Both the position numbers and the translations under genes were made by a program. From Franzmannia qiaohouensis (GTDB lineage Bacteria > Pseudomonadota > Gammaproteobacteria > Pseudomonadales > Halomonadaceae), in assembly GCF_031451695.1 (NCBI RefSeq), contig NZ_JARWAM010000014.1, positions 65,585 through 129,584 of the forward strand: 64,000 bases of DNA, in the 5' to 3' direction. This document shows, piece by piece, positions 17,462 to 26,257 of this stretch; position 1 is the stretch's first letter, and each line of letters opens with the position of its first letter. Under the pieces are notes generated by a model. That model saw only the letters and a program-made list of their open reading frames with translations, made no database searches and was not told the origin of the DNA.

Positions 17462-18591
17462 GCGCTGGCACCGGAGCGCTGAGGTGCAGCACCGAAGCGG
17501 GCCAGCTGCATCTCCTTGAGACGGCTGGCCACGCGGCGAAAGGAAAAGCTCAGTTCACCCTGGGCATAAAGCTCCTCGATGGGCACCTGCGCCTCGATAT
17601 ACAGCGGCACGCCGCGGTCGTAGCACTCATCGACCAGGGCGATGAAGCGTCGCGCGCCGTCATCCTGCCGTGAAAAGCCGCGCCGCACGCCACCGCCGGC
17701 GGTATCCGGCCCCAGGTCTTCGATCTTGGCCTCCTCGAGCGGGTTGCCGGCTGCGCCGCCCATGGCCGGCACCCCGCCGACCAGGATGTCCCCAAAGCGG
17801 TCGCACAGGCCGATGAAGTCCAGCGCCCCCAGCGGCTGCTCGCAGAGCGCCGCATAGCGACACCACAGCACCGCCTCGCTGCGCGCTTCCACCTCGATGG
17901 CGCGCCCACCCAGGTCGAGGGGCTCGCTGCTGGTCGACTGGCCGTTGCTAAGCTCGGCAAAGACCCGGGCCAAACGCTGCGGCGCCCGCACCCAGAAGCG
18001 CGGCTCGGCGCGACCCGGATGCTCGCGGTGATCGCAGCCTCCATCCATCGCCACGACCTGCAGATGCCGCTCGATGGCGGCGATCGCCGGCAGGAAGCGC
18101 TCGCGATTGTAGCCCTCGGCATACAGCTGATTCGGCGGCTGGTTGGAGGTGGTGACCAGCACCACTCCGGCGTCGAACAACGCCTGCATCAGCCGGCCGA
18201 GCAGCATGGCGTCGGCGATGTCGCTGACGAACAGCTCATCCAGGCACAGCACCTGGACCTCCTCGCGCAGCTCGCGGGCCATCACCGTGAGCGGGTCCGG
18301 CGTGCCGCTGAGCTGGAACTGGCGGCGGTGCACCCAGCGCATGAAGTGGTGAAAGTGCTGGCGCCGCGCGGGCACCGCAAGCGAGGCGTGGAAGCGGTCC
18401 ATCAGCCAGGTCTTGCCGCGCCCCACCGGCCCCCACAGATAGACGCCGCTGGGTCGAGCGCTTTCGTCATGTAGCGCCCGATAGCAGGCATCGAGGACGT
18501 CCGCGGCATGCGCCTGGGCGGCATCGGCGGCAAAGTCGAGATGCGCCACGGCATCATCGTAGGCCTGGCGGGGCGAGAAGCGCTGCGTCAT
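17458..18591 (-). CDS. zapE: ZapE/AFG1-type cell-division ATPase
   Basis: A 377-residue AFG1-family P-loop ATPase. Walker A is GPVGRGKT (54-61), Walker B is LCLDELF, and the arginine-finger region TTSNQPPNQLYAEGYNRERF matches ZapE. E. coli ZapE associates with the division septum under stress and destabilises FtsZ. AGGAG lies well placed before ATG 18591. The NfeD gene starts on the other strand about 120 bp away. Confidence 0.9.
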   Translation of the reverse strand: MTQRFSPRQAYDDAVAHLDFAADAAQAHAADVLDACYRALHDESARPSGVYLWGPVGRGKTWLMDRFHASLAVPARRQHFHHFMRWVHRRQFQLSGTPDPLTVMARELREEVQVLCLDELFVSDIADAMLLGRLMQALFDAGVVLVTTSNQPPNQLYAEGYNRERFLPAIAAIERHLQVVAMDGGCDHREHPGRAEPRFWVRAPQRLARVFAELSNGQSTSSEPLDLGGRAIEVEARSEAVLWCRYAALCEQPLGALDFIGLCDRFGDILVGGVPAMGGAAGNPLEEAKIEDLGPDTAGGGVRRGFSRQDDGARRFIALVDECYDRGVPLYIEAQVPIEELYAQGELSFSFRRVASRLKEMQLARFGAAPQRSGASA

Positions 18592-18711
18592 GCGTGGGGC
18601 TCCTGAAACTGAGACCTGACCATGCCATGTTGCCCCGCCCCCGACAAATGCCCCCCGCTGCGCCCCAATGCAGTACCATGGGGGCCGCTTCTGGCCACAA
18701 GGAGGAACCCC

Positions 18712-19170
18712 ATGGACTGGAACCCAGCCTTGCTGTGGCTGGCGCTTGGCCTACTGCTGGCGCTTGCCGAACTCACCTCCGGCGCCATGGTGCTTCTGGC
18801 ACTGGGCCTTGCGGCACTGGTGGCCGCCCTGCTGGCCTGGTTCGGCCTGCCGCTGGCCTGGCAGCTGATCGGCCTGGCCATCGCCGCCGGCGTGCTGGTG
18901 CCGCTGGCGATCAAGTTCATCCGCCCATGGTTCACGCCGCGCGGCGTGGCCTACGGCACCACCGGCACCGGGGTCGAGAAAGGCCGTGTCTACCGCACCC
19001 TGATTCGCGACTACGACGGCGCCACCGGCATCAAGGTCAACGGCGATTTCTACCGCCTGCGCGTGCAGGAAAGCGCCGCCACCGAGCTGCCGCTGGGCAC
19101 CGCCGTGGTCTTCAAGGAATTCGATGGCACTACCGCCATCGTCACCATTGCATCACCCAAGGAGCACTGA
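18712..19170 (+). CDS. NfeD-family membrane protein
   Basis: About 152 residues: three to four N-terminal hydrophobic segments (residues 1-70) and a C-terminal OB-fold-like domain (85-150, containing TGTGVEKGRV and IKVNGDFYRLR). This is the short NfeD (YbbK/YbbM partner) form that sits beside SPFH proteins and may assist their membrane assembly. AAGGAGG precedes ATG 18712 at ideal distance. It is 2 bp upstream of the SPFH gene, forming a two-gene operon. Confidence 0.88.
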   Translation: MDWNPALLWLALGLLLALAELTSGAMVLLALGLAALVAALLAWFGLPLAWQLIGLAIAAGVLVPLAIKFIRPWFTPRGVAYGTTGTGVEKGRVYRTLIRDYDGATGIKVNGDFYRLRVQESAATELPLGTAVVFKEFDGTTAIVTIASPKEH

Positions 19171-19172
19171 AC

Positions 19173-20222
19173 ATGGATTTACCCGTGAGCCCGGGCCTGA
19201 TACTGGCCCTGATCGTCGTCTTTATCGGCATCCTGATCGTCGTCAAGGGGCTAGTGATCGTTCGCCAGTCCGAGGTCATGGTGATCGAGCGCCTCGGCTC
19301 GTTTCACCGCGTGCTGGAGAGCGGCATCAATATCATCATCCCGTTCATCGACCAGCCCCGCGCCATCACCATGATCCGCTACCGCAAGATGGGCGATGAC
19401 TACCACGCCATCACCAGCGACGAGATCCGCATCGATCGCCGCGAGACGGTGATGGACTTCCCCGGCCAGCCGGTGGTGACCACCGACAACGTCACGGTGC
19501 GCATCAACGGCGCCCTCTACTACCAGATCATCGACCCCAAGCGTGCCGTCTATGAAGTCGAGAACATGAGCCAGGCGGTGGAAGTACTGGCCAAGACCAC
19601 GCTGCGCTCGGTGGTCGGCAAGATGGAGCTCGACAAGCTGTTCGAGTCCCGCGCCGAGGTCAACAACGAGATCCAGAGCGCCATGGAGGAGCCGGCCTCC
19701 AAGTGGGGTGTCAAGCTGTCGCGGGTCGAGGTGCAGGACATCGCCATGCCCGAGGAAGTCGAGACCGCCATGCGCCTGCAGATGGCCGCCGAGCGCAAGC
19801 GTCGCGCCACGGTGACCGAAGCCGAAGGCGAAAAGTCGGCAGCCATCGCCAAGGCCCAGGGCCAGCGCGAGTCGTCGATCCTCAACGCCGAGGGCGACAA
19901 GGAGTCGGCCATCCTGCGCGCCCAGGGCGAGCAGGAGTCGATCAAGCTGGTGCTCAACGCCATTGGCGACAGCGAGGAGAACAAGCAGACCGTGGTCGGC
20001 TATCTGCTCGGCCAGAGCTATATCAAGGCGCTGCCGACCATGGCCAAGGACGGCGAGCGGGTCTTCGTACCCTACGAGTCCAGCGCCCTGCTCGGCTCGA
20101 TGGGCATGTTCCGCGACCTGGCCGGCACACCGGAAGACGCGGTGGGCAAGCACCTGCGCAGCAGCGGCAAGACGGACGGACTGCGCGGCGGCGTGGTCGG
20201 CGGTGCCGCCAGCGGCAGCTGA
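19173..20222 (+). CDS. qmcA: SPFH/stomatin-family protein QmcA
   Basis: About 349 residues. One N-terminal membrane segment (8-30) is followed by an SPFH/band-7 domain (VIERLGSFHRVLESGINIII onward) and a coiled, Ala/Glu-rich stretch (AEGEKSAAIAKAQGQRESS). These proteins form large ring or cage assemblies in the inner membrane and interact with FtsH-type proteases. It pairs with NfeD immediately upstream and is followed by a strong hairpin. The Gly-rich end is probably disordered. Confidence 0.9.
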   Translation: MDLPVSPGLILALIVVFIGILIVVKGLVIVRQSEVMVIERLGSFHRVLESGINIIIPFIDQPRAITMIRYRKMGDDYHAITSDEIRIDRRETVMDFPGQPVVTTDNVTVRINGALYYQIIDPKRAVYEVENMSQAVEVLAKTTLRSVVGKMELDKLFESRAEVNNEIQSAMEEPASKWGVKLSRVEVQDIAMPEEVETAMRLQMAAERKRRATVTEAEGEKSAAIAKAQGQRESSILNAEGDKESAILRAQGEQESIKLVLNAIGDSEENKQTVVGYLLGQSYIKALPTMAKDGERVFVPYESSALLGSMGMFRDLAGTPEDAVGKHLRSSGKTDGLRGGVVGGAASGS

Positions 20223-20244
20223 GCCTCGCAACAGGCTAAGACGA

Positions 20245-20270
20245 CGCGGCCGGGCAACTGCCCGGCCGCG
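20245..20270. terminator. Strong hairpin between convergent genes
   Basis: An 11-bp perfect stem CGCGGCCGGGC / GCCCGGCCGCG with a four-base loop lies 22 bp after the qmcA stop and 58 bp from the end of the opposing amidase gene. There is no long T run, but it can act on both strands. Confidence 0.6.
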
Positions 20271-20327
20271 CTGTATCTAGCGCTCTACTACTGAGGACGG
20301 TCCGCTGGCCCCCAGCAAGCCCTCGGC

Positions 20328-21716
20328 TCAAGGGAGCGATGGCCAGCGCGGTGCCACGTCCAGCCGCTCCTCGAGCGCCTTGGCCAGCTTGAGCACCAGG
20401 TGATCGGCGAAGCGCGGCCCGATCAACTGCACCCCCAGCGGCATGCCCTCGCCGCTGAAACCGGCATTGAGGGATATCGCCGGCTGCTCGCCCATGTTCC
20501 ACGGCAGCGTATAGGCGATATGCTCGAAGGGACGCAGGGGGTCGTTGGTGGGTGAGACCCAGTCGGCCGGGAACGACACGTTGGGCGTGGTCGGCGAGAT
20601 CACCGCATCCACCTGCTCGAACACCGCTTCGGTCGCGCGGCGCATGTTCAGGGTCTGCTGGAAACCGCGCACCGCCTCGACGCCGCTCAAGCGCGCGCCA
20701 TCCTCGGCCCAGGCAATAATCGCCGGCAGCACCCGCTCGCGCTGCGCCGGCGTAAGCGCCTCCAGTTCGCTCCACTGACGCGCCCGCCAGAAGCGATCCA
20801 GGCCATCGAGCATCTCCCGGGTCAGTACCGGCGCCAGCGACACCAGGGTCGCCCCGGCGGCCTCCAGATGCTGCGCCGCGGACTCCACGGCCTGGCGTAG
20901 CGGCGCTTCCAGCGGCAGACCGCACCCCGCCTCCAGCATCACCCCTAGCCGTAACCCCTTCAGTTCCAGGCGCAGATCCGTCCAGTCGATGCTCTCCGGC
21001 GGCAGGCGCATGGCATCGCGACGGTCGGTGCGCGCCAGGCTCGTCATCATCAGCGCGGCGTCGTCGACGCTGCGCGTCATGGGGCCGGCACAGCGCCCCA
21101 CGTAGTAAGGATCGATGGGGATCCGCCCCAGGGTCGGCTTGAAGCCCACCACCCCACACCAGGCCGCCGGCAGGCGTATCGAACCGCCGATATCGGTGCC
21201 CAGGTGCAGCGGGCCATAGCCGGCCGCTGCCGCCGCCCCTGCCCCGGAACTCGAGCCGCCGGTATTGCACGCCAGGTTCCAGGGGTTACGGGTCAAGCCG
21301 TGAAAGGAGGAGAGCCCCGACGAGAGCATGCCGTAATCAGGGCAGGTGGTCTTGGCCACCAGCAGGGCATGGTCTTCGGCCAGGCGCGCCGCGGGGGGCG
21401 CATCCTCACTGGCCTTGGGCTGCTCGCCGAGCCCCGTGCCCCCCGGCACCGGCAGGCCACGGGTGGCGATCAGCTCCTTGAGTGTCACCGGCACGCCATC
21501 CAGGGCGCCCCGCGGCTCACTCCGCGCCCAGCGCTCGCTGGAGGCGCGCGCCGCCGCGAGAAAGGCCTCGGGACGGTAGGCATAGAGGGCGTTGAGATGG
21601 GGCTCCCAGCGCTCGATATGGGCGATCAACGACTCGGCGTAGTCGAGTGGCGACAGTGACTTGTCGCGGTAGGCGGCGAGCAGTTGGGTAGCGGTCATGC
21701 GATGGGGCGCGGGCAT
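20328..21716 (-). CDS. Amidase-signature family hydrolase
   Basis: About 462 residues. The amidase-signature Ser-cisSer-Lys triad is visible: Lys80 in PVTLKELIATRG, the Gly/Ser-rich block NTGGSSSGAGAAAAAG (151-166), and nucleophile Ser179 in GTDIGGSIR. It would hydrolyse a small amide; the substrate cannot be named. ATG 21716 is chosen because homology to the family starts just after it; the upstream in-frame sequence lies in AT-rich promoter DNA and in the neighbouring gene. It is probably cotranscribed with, or separately promoted from, the GNAT gene upstream (a TATAAT-like box lies near 21784-21789). Confidence 0.85.
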   Translation of the reverse strand: MPAPHRMTATQLLAAYRDKSLSPLDYAESLIAHIERWEPHLNALYAYRPEAFLAAARASSERWARSEPRGALDGVPVTLKELIATRGLPVPGGTGLGEQPKASEDAPPAARLAEDHALLVAKTTCPDYGMLSSGLSSFHGLTRNPWNLACNTGGSSSGAGAAAAAGYGPLHLGTDIGGSIRLPAAWCGVVGFKPTLGRIPIDPYYVGRCAGPMTRSVDDAALMMTSLARTDRRDAMRLPPESIDWTDLRLELKGLRLGVMLEAGCGLPLEAPLRQAVESAAQHLEAAGATLVSLAPVLTREMLDGLDRFWRARQWSELEALTPAQRERVLPAIIAWAEDGARLSGVEAVRGFQQTLNMRRATEAVFEQVDAVISPTTPNVSFPADWVSPTNDPLRPFEHIAYTLPWNMGEQPAISLNAGFSGEGMPLGVQLIGPRFADHLVLKLAKALEERLDVAPRWPSLP

Positions 21717-21817
21717 GCAGTCTCTCTCGGCATGATGAACGATGCCTTCAGCATGAGCCGCGTCAGTGTCTACCGCCATTACAATTATAATGCTGATGCC
21801 ATTGGGACCGCGCCCGA

Positions 21818-22303
21818 TCAGGGAGTGTCTGCATCGAAGCGGCGGCGCATGATCGTCACCGCTTCGCCGCGATAGTCGCGCTCCTCCACCGCCTGCCAGC
21901 CCAGCCGTGCATAGAGCGCCTGCTGATCCGGCGTGTAGAGATGAAAAACCGCGATACCCGTGTCTCGCGCCTCGGCCTCGACCCGCTGCACCAGCGACGA
22001 TGCGATGCCTCGGCCACGCCACTCGGGCAGCACGAAGACCGAGGCCAGCCAGGGGGAGAGATCGGGGCGGTCGCTCATATCGTCGACCACCAGGCTGGCC
22101 GTGCCCACCGGCACGCCGTCATGCATGGCGACGAACACCGAGGGCACGCCCACCGCACCGCACTCTCCGCGCAGGCGCTCGATGGCATCATTGAGGGTCA
22201 TGCCGGGGTTGAGATGCCCCCAGGCGGCATGGGTCCATTCCGCCACCATGGCGACATGGGGCGAATCGGCGCTCAGTCGCTCGATCATCAGTGCTTCCGC
22301 CAT
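21818..22303 (-). CDS. GNAT-family N-acetyltransferase
   Basis: About 161 residues with the GNAT acetyl-CoA motif VLPEWRGRGIASSLV (R-x-x-G-x-G/A) and the final beta-strand region ALYARLGW. It acetylates an unidentified amine. ATG 22303 has GGGAG upstream and starts the domain directly. It lies between the amidase and the terminator of the arginine operon, on the same strand. Confidence 0.82.
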   Translation of the reverse strand: MAEALMIERLSADSPHVAMVAEWTHAAWGHLNPGMTLNDAIERLRGECGAVGVPSVFVAMHDGVPVGTASLVVDDMSDRPDLSPWLASVFVLPEWRGRGIASSLVQRVEAEARDTGIAVFHLYTPDQQALYARLGWQAVEERDYRGEAVTIMRRRFDADTP

Positions 22304-22355
22304 CTCGGCGCTCCCTGGGTCACCAATACATGAGAGCCTTACGGTAACCACAAAG

Positions 22356-22385
22356 GCCCCGGCCCGCCAGTAGGCGGGCCGGGGC
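22356..22385 (-). terminator. Terminator of the arginine succinyltransferase operon
   Basis: A 13-bp perfect stem GCCCCGGCCCGCC (22356-22368) / GGCGGGCCGGGGC (22373-22385) lies 19 bp past the astB stop and is followed on the minus strand by CTTTG. Confidence 0.8.
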
Positions 22386-22403
22386 GTCATGATCGATTGC
22401 GTA

Positions 22404-23765
22404 TTACCCCAACTGAAACGGATACACCGAGCCGATCTGCAGGATCTGCGTTAGCTCATCCAGCGCCGCCAGGGTCTCCTCGGCGAGCTGCGGGTCGGCG
22501 AGGTCGTTCGGCGCCAGGCGGTCACGGTAGTGGCGCTCGACCCAGGCGGTAAGCTCGGTATAGAGCGCCTCGTCGAGCAGCACCCGGCCGCACAGGGCCT
22601 GGCGCTCGGCGGCGCTGAGCGCCACCCGCAGGCGCAGGCAGGCGGGGCCGCCGCCGTTGCGCATGCTCTGCTTGACGTCCTTGACCAGCACCTCGCCGAT
22701 GGGGTTGTGGCCCGCCAGCAGCAGGTCCTGGATGGTGCGCCATACCGCCTCGTTCTCCTGGCACTCGCCAGGGACCACCAGGGTCATCGAGCCGTCGGGA
22801 TTGGAGAGCAGTTGGGAGTTGAACAGGTAGGAGCCGACGGCATCGTCGAGGCTCACCGCCTCGCGCGGCACGCGCACCGGAATCAGCGGCGTGGCCAGCT
22901 TGGCACGCAGGGCGTCGAGGGTCGCCTGCTCGTCGCGGAAGGCCATCTCGTGGTAGAGCAATACCGGGCCATTGCCCACTGCGATCACGTCGTTGTGGAA
23001 CACGCCGGCATCAATGGCCGCGGGGTGCTGCTGGGCGAATACCGTCTGGGCCTCGCCGAGGCCGTGCTGGCGGGCTACCGCCTGGCTGGCCTCCAGCGTC
23101 TGGCGCGCTGGAAAGTGCTTGGGCTCATGGGCCGGGTCGCCGCCGAAGGCCTGGCGGCCGTAGACGAACAGGTGCACGCCTGGCTCGCCGTGCTCGCCGG
23201 CGAGCCTCGTGTGGTTGGCCGCGCCCTCGTCGGAAAACGCCGGGGTCGCCGGCAGCACCGGGTGGTGGGCGAAGTGGCGCGGATCGTTGAAGATCGCCGC
23301 CAGCACGCGACCGGTGGTCTCAGGCTCCAGATAGCGATGGAAGCTCGACTGCAGGTTGGCCGGGGTAAAGTGCATCCGCCCGTCCGCGGCATCGACGCTA
23401 GGCGTCACGGTGCCGGCATTGGCGGTCCACATGCTCGACGCCGAACACACCGCACGCAGCAGCTGCGGCGCCTCGCGGGCGGCACGGGTCAACACCTCGT
23501 GGGGCGTGCCGCTGAAGCCCAGCGCACGTAGCGCGCCCAGGTCGGGGCGCTGCTGGGGCGGCAGTACCCCCTGGGCGTAGCCGGCGTCGAGCAGCGACTT
23601 CATCTTGGCCAGCCCCTGCAGCGCCCCTTCGCGGGGATTGGAGACCAGCCCGCCGTGGCTCATCGAGGCCACGTTGCCCAGCGCCAGTCCGGAGTAGTTG
23701 TGGGTAGGGCCCACCAGGCCGTCGAAGTTGACCTCGCGGACGTCCAGGCTCGAAGCGTCGCTCAT
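22404..23765 (-). CDS. astB: N-succinylarginine dihydrolase
   Basis: A 453-residue AstB/AruB enzyme, step 2 of the arginine succinyltransferase pathway: succinylarginine to succinylornithine, CO2 and two ammonia. Typical blocks are NFDGLVGPTHNYSGLALGN at the start and QSMRNGGGPACLRLRV, holding the catalytic Cys, near the end. Length matches E. coli AstB (447). It overlaps astD by 4 bp and is the last gene of the operon; the desuccinylase gene astE/aruE does not follow. Confidence 0.95.
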   Translation of the reverse strand: MSDASSLDVREVNFDGLVGPTHNYSGLALGNVASMSHGGLVSNPREGALQGLAKMKSLLDAGYAQGVLPPQQRPDLGALRALGFSGTPHEVLTRAAREAPQLLRAVCSASSMWTANAGTVTPSVDAADGRMHFTPANLQSSFHRYLEPETTGRVLAAIFNDPRHFAHHPVLPATPAFSDEGAANHTRLAGEHGEPGVHLFVYGRQAFGGDPAHEPKHFPARQTLEASQAVARQHGLGEAQTVFAQQHPAAIDAGVFHNDVIAVGNGPVLLYHEMAFRDEQATLDALRAKLATPLIPVRVPREAVSLDDAVGSYLFNSQLLSNPDGSMTLVVPGECQENEAVWRTIQDLLLAGHNPIGEVLVKDVKQSMRNGGGPACLRLRVALSAAERQALCGRVLLDEALYTELTAWVERHYRDRLAPNDLADPQLAEETLAALDELTQILQIGSVYPFQLG

Positions 23766-25237
23766 AGCACCACCCCCGGCGGCAGCTGGTCCGGCAGCTG
23801 CAGATCCTCGCTCTCCATCGAGGCCACAGGGTAGGCACAGTAGTCCGCCGCGTAATAGGCGCTGGGCCGATGGTTGCCGCTATCGCCGACGCCGCCGAAG
23901 GGCGCGTCGCCGGAGGCGCCGGTGGTCTGGCGGTTCCAGTTGACGATGCCGGCGCGGATGCGCAGCAGGAAGTCGTCCCAGTCGTCGCGGCTGCCGCCGA
24001 TCAGCCCGGCGGAGAGGCCGTAGCGGGTGTCGTTGGCGATAGTGACCGCTTCGTCCCAGTCTTTATAACGGTATACCTTCAACAGCGGCCCGAAGTGCTC
24101 CTCGTCGGGTAGCGCGAGGCCGGTCACGTCGATCAGCGCCGGGCTCAGCAGGCTGGTGTTCTCCTCCAGGCGCCGCATGCGCGACAGCAGCGTGCCGCCC
24201 AGCGCCTCCAGGTCGTCTTGGGCCTTGAGCAGGCCGTCGGCGGCGGCGACGCTGACCAGCCCGCCGTAGAACGGCGCCGGTTCGCTGAACTGGCCGCCCA
24301 CCCGGAGCTTGTCAATGGCCGACACCAGCGCCTCGATCAGCCGGTCGCCGACCTCGCCGTCGGGCACCATTAGCCGCCGCGCACAGGTGCAGCGCTGGCC
24401 GGCGGAGAGATACGCCGACTGCAGGATGGTCAGCACCGTGGCATCCTGGTCGGGCACGTCGCGGATCACCAGCGGGTTATTGCCACCCAGCTCCAGGGCC
24501 AGGATCTTGTCCAGTTGGCCGGCGAACTGCTGGTGCAGCATGCCGCCGACCTTGGCGCTGCCGGTGAACAGCAGGCCGTCGATGTCGCGGCTGGCGGCCA
24601 GCGCCTGGCCCACCGGCGCGGCGCCCTGCACCAGGTTGATGACGCCCGCGGGCAGGCCGGCCTCACGCCAGCACTGCAGCACCAGGTCGGCGGTCAGCGG
24701 GGTCTGTTCGCTGGGCTTGAAGACCACCGTGTTGCCGGCCAGCAGCGCCGGCACCATGTGTCCGTTGGGCAGGTGGCCGGGGAAATTATAGGGGCCGAAC
24801 ACCGCCATCACGCCGTGGGGGCGGTGGCGCAGCACGGCGTGGGTCCCGCCCAGGTCGCGTTCGCGCTCGCCGGTGCGCTCGTGGTAGGCGCTGATCGACA
24901 GCGCCACCTTGCCGATCATGGCGCCAATCTCGGTGCGCGCCTCCCACAGCGGCTTGCCGGTCTCGCCGGCAATCGCGGTGGCCAGATCCTCGCGGTGGCT
25001 CTCGAGCACGCCGCGGAAGCGCTCGACCAGCGCCTGGCGCTCGGCAAAACGCGTGCGCGCCCAGCCGGGGAAGGCCTGCCGCGCCGCGGCCACGGCGGCC
25101 TCGACCTGGGTGGCGCCGGCACTGGCACCCTGCCAGAGTTCCTGGTGGGACACCGGGTCGAGCTTGGCGAACCGCTCCGCGTCGCCGTCGACCCAGGCGC
25201 CGCCGATCAGCAGCTGCTGTTTGGCTTGCATATGCAT
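23762..25237 (-). CDS. astD: N-succinylglutamate 5-semialdehyde dehydrogenase
   Basis: A 491-residue aldehyde dehydrogenase, step 4 of the pathway. The active-site Glu is in LELGGNNPL and the nucleophile Cys in SAGQRCTCARR; NAD-binding residues lie around FTGSAKVGGML. It oxidises succinylglutamate semialdehyde to succinylglutamate. It lies 3 bp from aruG and overlaps astB by 4 bp, so coupling is tight. Confidence 0.94.
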   Translation of the reverse strand: MHMQAKQQLLIGGAWVDGDAERFAKLDPVSHQELWQGASAGATQVEAAVAAARQAFPGWARTRFAERQALVERFRGVLESHREDLATAIAGETGKPLWEARTEIGAMIGKVALSISAYHERTGERERDLGGTHAVLRHRPHGVMAVFGPYNFPGHLPNGHMVPALLAGNTVVFKPSEQTPLTADLVLQCWREAGLPAGVINLVQGAAPVGQALAASRDIDGLLFTGSAKVGGMLHQQFAGQLDKILALELGGNNPLVIRDVPDQDATVLTILQSAYLSAGQRCTCARRLMVPDGEVGDRLIEALVSAIDKLRVGGQFSEPAPFYGGLVSVAAADGLLKAQDDLEALGGTLLSRMRRLEENTSLLSPALIDVTGLALPDEEHFGPLLKVYRYKDWDEAVTIANDTRYGLSAGLIGGSRDDWDDFLLRIRAGIVNWNRQTTGASGDAPFGGVGDSGNHRPSAYYAADYCAYPVASMESEDLQLPDQLPPGVVL

Positions 25238-25240
25238 CTC

Positions 25241-26257
25241 CTAGGTTTCGAGTAGACGGAGGGAATCGCCGGCACCGACGTTTAGTCGCTGCGCCTCCTC
25301 CTCGGTAAGAACGATCACCCCGTTCTCGTCGGGGCCGCGGCCGACCCAGGCGGCGCGGAAATCGAGCATCCCGGTGGTCGATGCCAGCCAGGTGTGGCGC
25401 TCGCTGCTGGCGGCCTGGGACGTGACCTCGACCTGGCACAGCCGCGAATCGCGCACCGCGCGCACATCGTCGATATAGGCCTCCACCGTGGGGCCGCCGT
25501 CGAAGATGTCGATATAGCCCTCCCAGCGCAGGCCCTCCTTCTTGAGCATCTCCAGCGCCGGACGGGTGTGCTCGTGGACCTCGCCGATGCAGGCCCGCGC
25601 CTCCTCACTCATGAAGGTGGTGTAGATCGGGAACTTGGGCATCAGCTCGCCGATGAAGCTCTTCTGCCCCAGCCCCGTCAGGCGGTCGGCCTCGTTGAAG
25701 TCCATGGGGAAGAAGTGGCTGCCCAGGCACTCCCAGAACGGGCTGATGCCGGCCTCGTTGAAGACCCCGCGCATCTCCGCCAGCACCTTGGCCGGGAAAC
25801 GGTCGCGGAACTGCGCCATGAACAGCCAGCGCGCCTTGGAGAGCAGCGCACCGTTGCGGTGGCGGCGATACTCAGGGCGCAGATAGAGCGAGCACACCTC
25901 GGCATCGCCGGTGTGGTCGGAGCTCAGGAACAGGGTGTCGATGGTACGGTGCAGGTCGAGCTGCACCGAGGAGTGCGCCAGGGTACCTAGCCGGTAGTTG
26001 TAGAACGGCACCTCGCGGCCGACCTGCCCCTCGATGGCACAGCAGCCGGCCAGCTCGCCGCTGGTGTCGTCCTCGAGCACGAAGAAGTAGAGCCGGTCGT
26101 CCGCCGGCGTGCGCTCCTCGAAGGCACTGACCGCCAGTTCGATCTTGCTGGCCAGGAAGTCGCGGTTATCGGGCAGCGAGGTGAAGCCCACGCCGGTCTG
26201 CTGGGCCAGCGCCTGGAGGCCGTCGAGGTCGCCGCGGGCAATCGGACGAATGTGCAT
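25241..26257 (-). CDS. aruG: Arginine N-succinyltransferase, beta subunit (AruG/AstA type)
   Basis: About 338 residues, AstA family. Recognisable blocks are HIRPIARGDLDGLQALA, CSLYLRPEYRRHRNGALLSK and WEGYIDIFDGGPTVEAYIDD. It transfers succinyl from succinyl-CoA to arginine, step 1. It is preceded by a second AstA-like gene with a TGATG start-stop coupling, as in Pseudomonas aruFG where the two form a heteromer. The ATG at 26257 is preferred to a GTG one codon earlier. Confidence 0.92.
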   Translation of the reverse strand: MHIRPIARGDLDGLQALAQQTGVGFTSLPDNRDFLASKIELAVSAFEERTPADDRLYFFVLEDDTSGELAGCCAIEGQVGREVPFYNYRLGTLAHSSVQLDLHRTIDTLFLSSDHTGDAEVCSLYLRPEYRRHRNGALLSKARWLFMAQFRDRFPAKVLAEMRGVFNEAGISPFWECLGSHFFPMDFNEADRLTGLGQKSFIGELMPKFPIYTTFMSEEARACIGEVHEHTRPALEMLKKEGLRWEGYIDIFDGGPTVEAYIDDVRAVRDSRLCQVEVTSQAASSERHTWLASTTGMLDFRAAWVGRGPDENGVIVLTEEEAQRLNVGAGDSLRLLET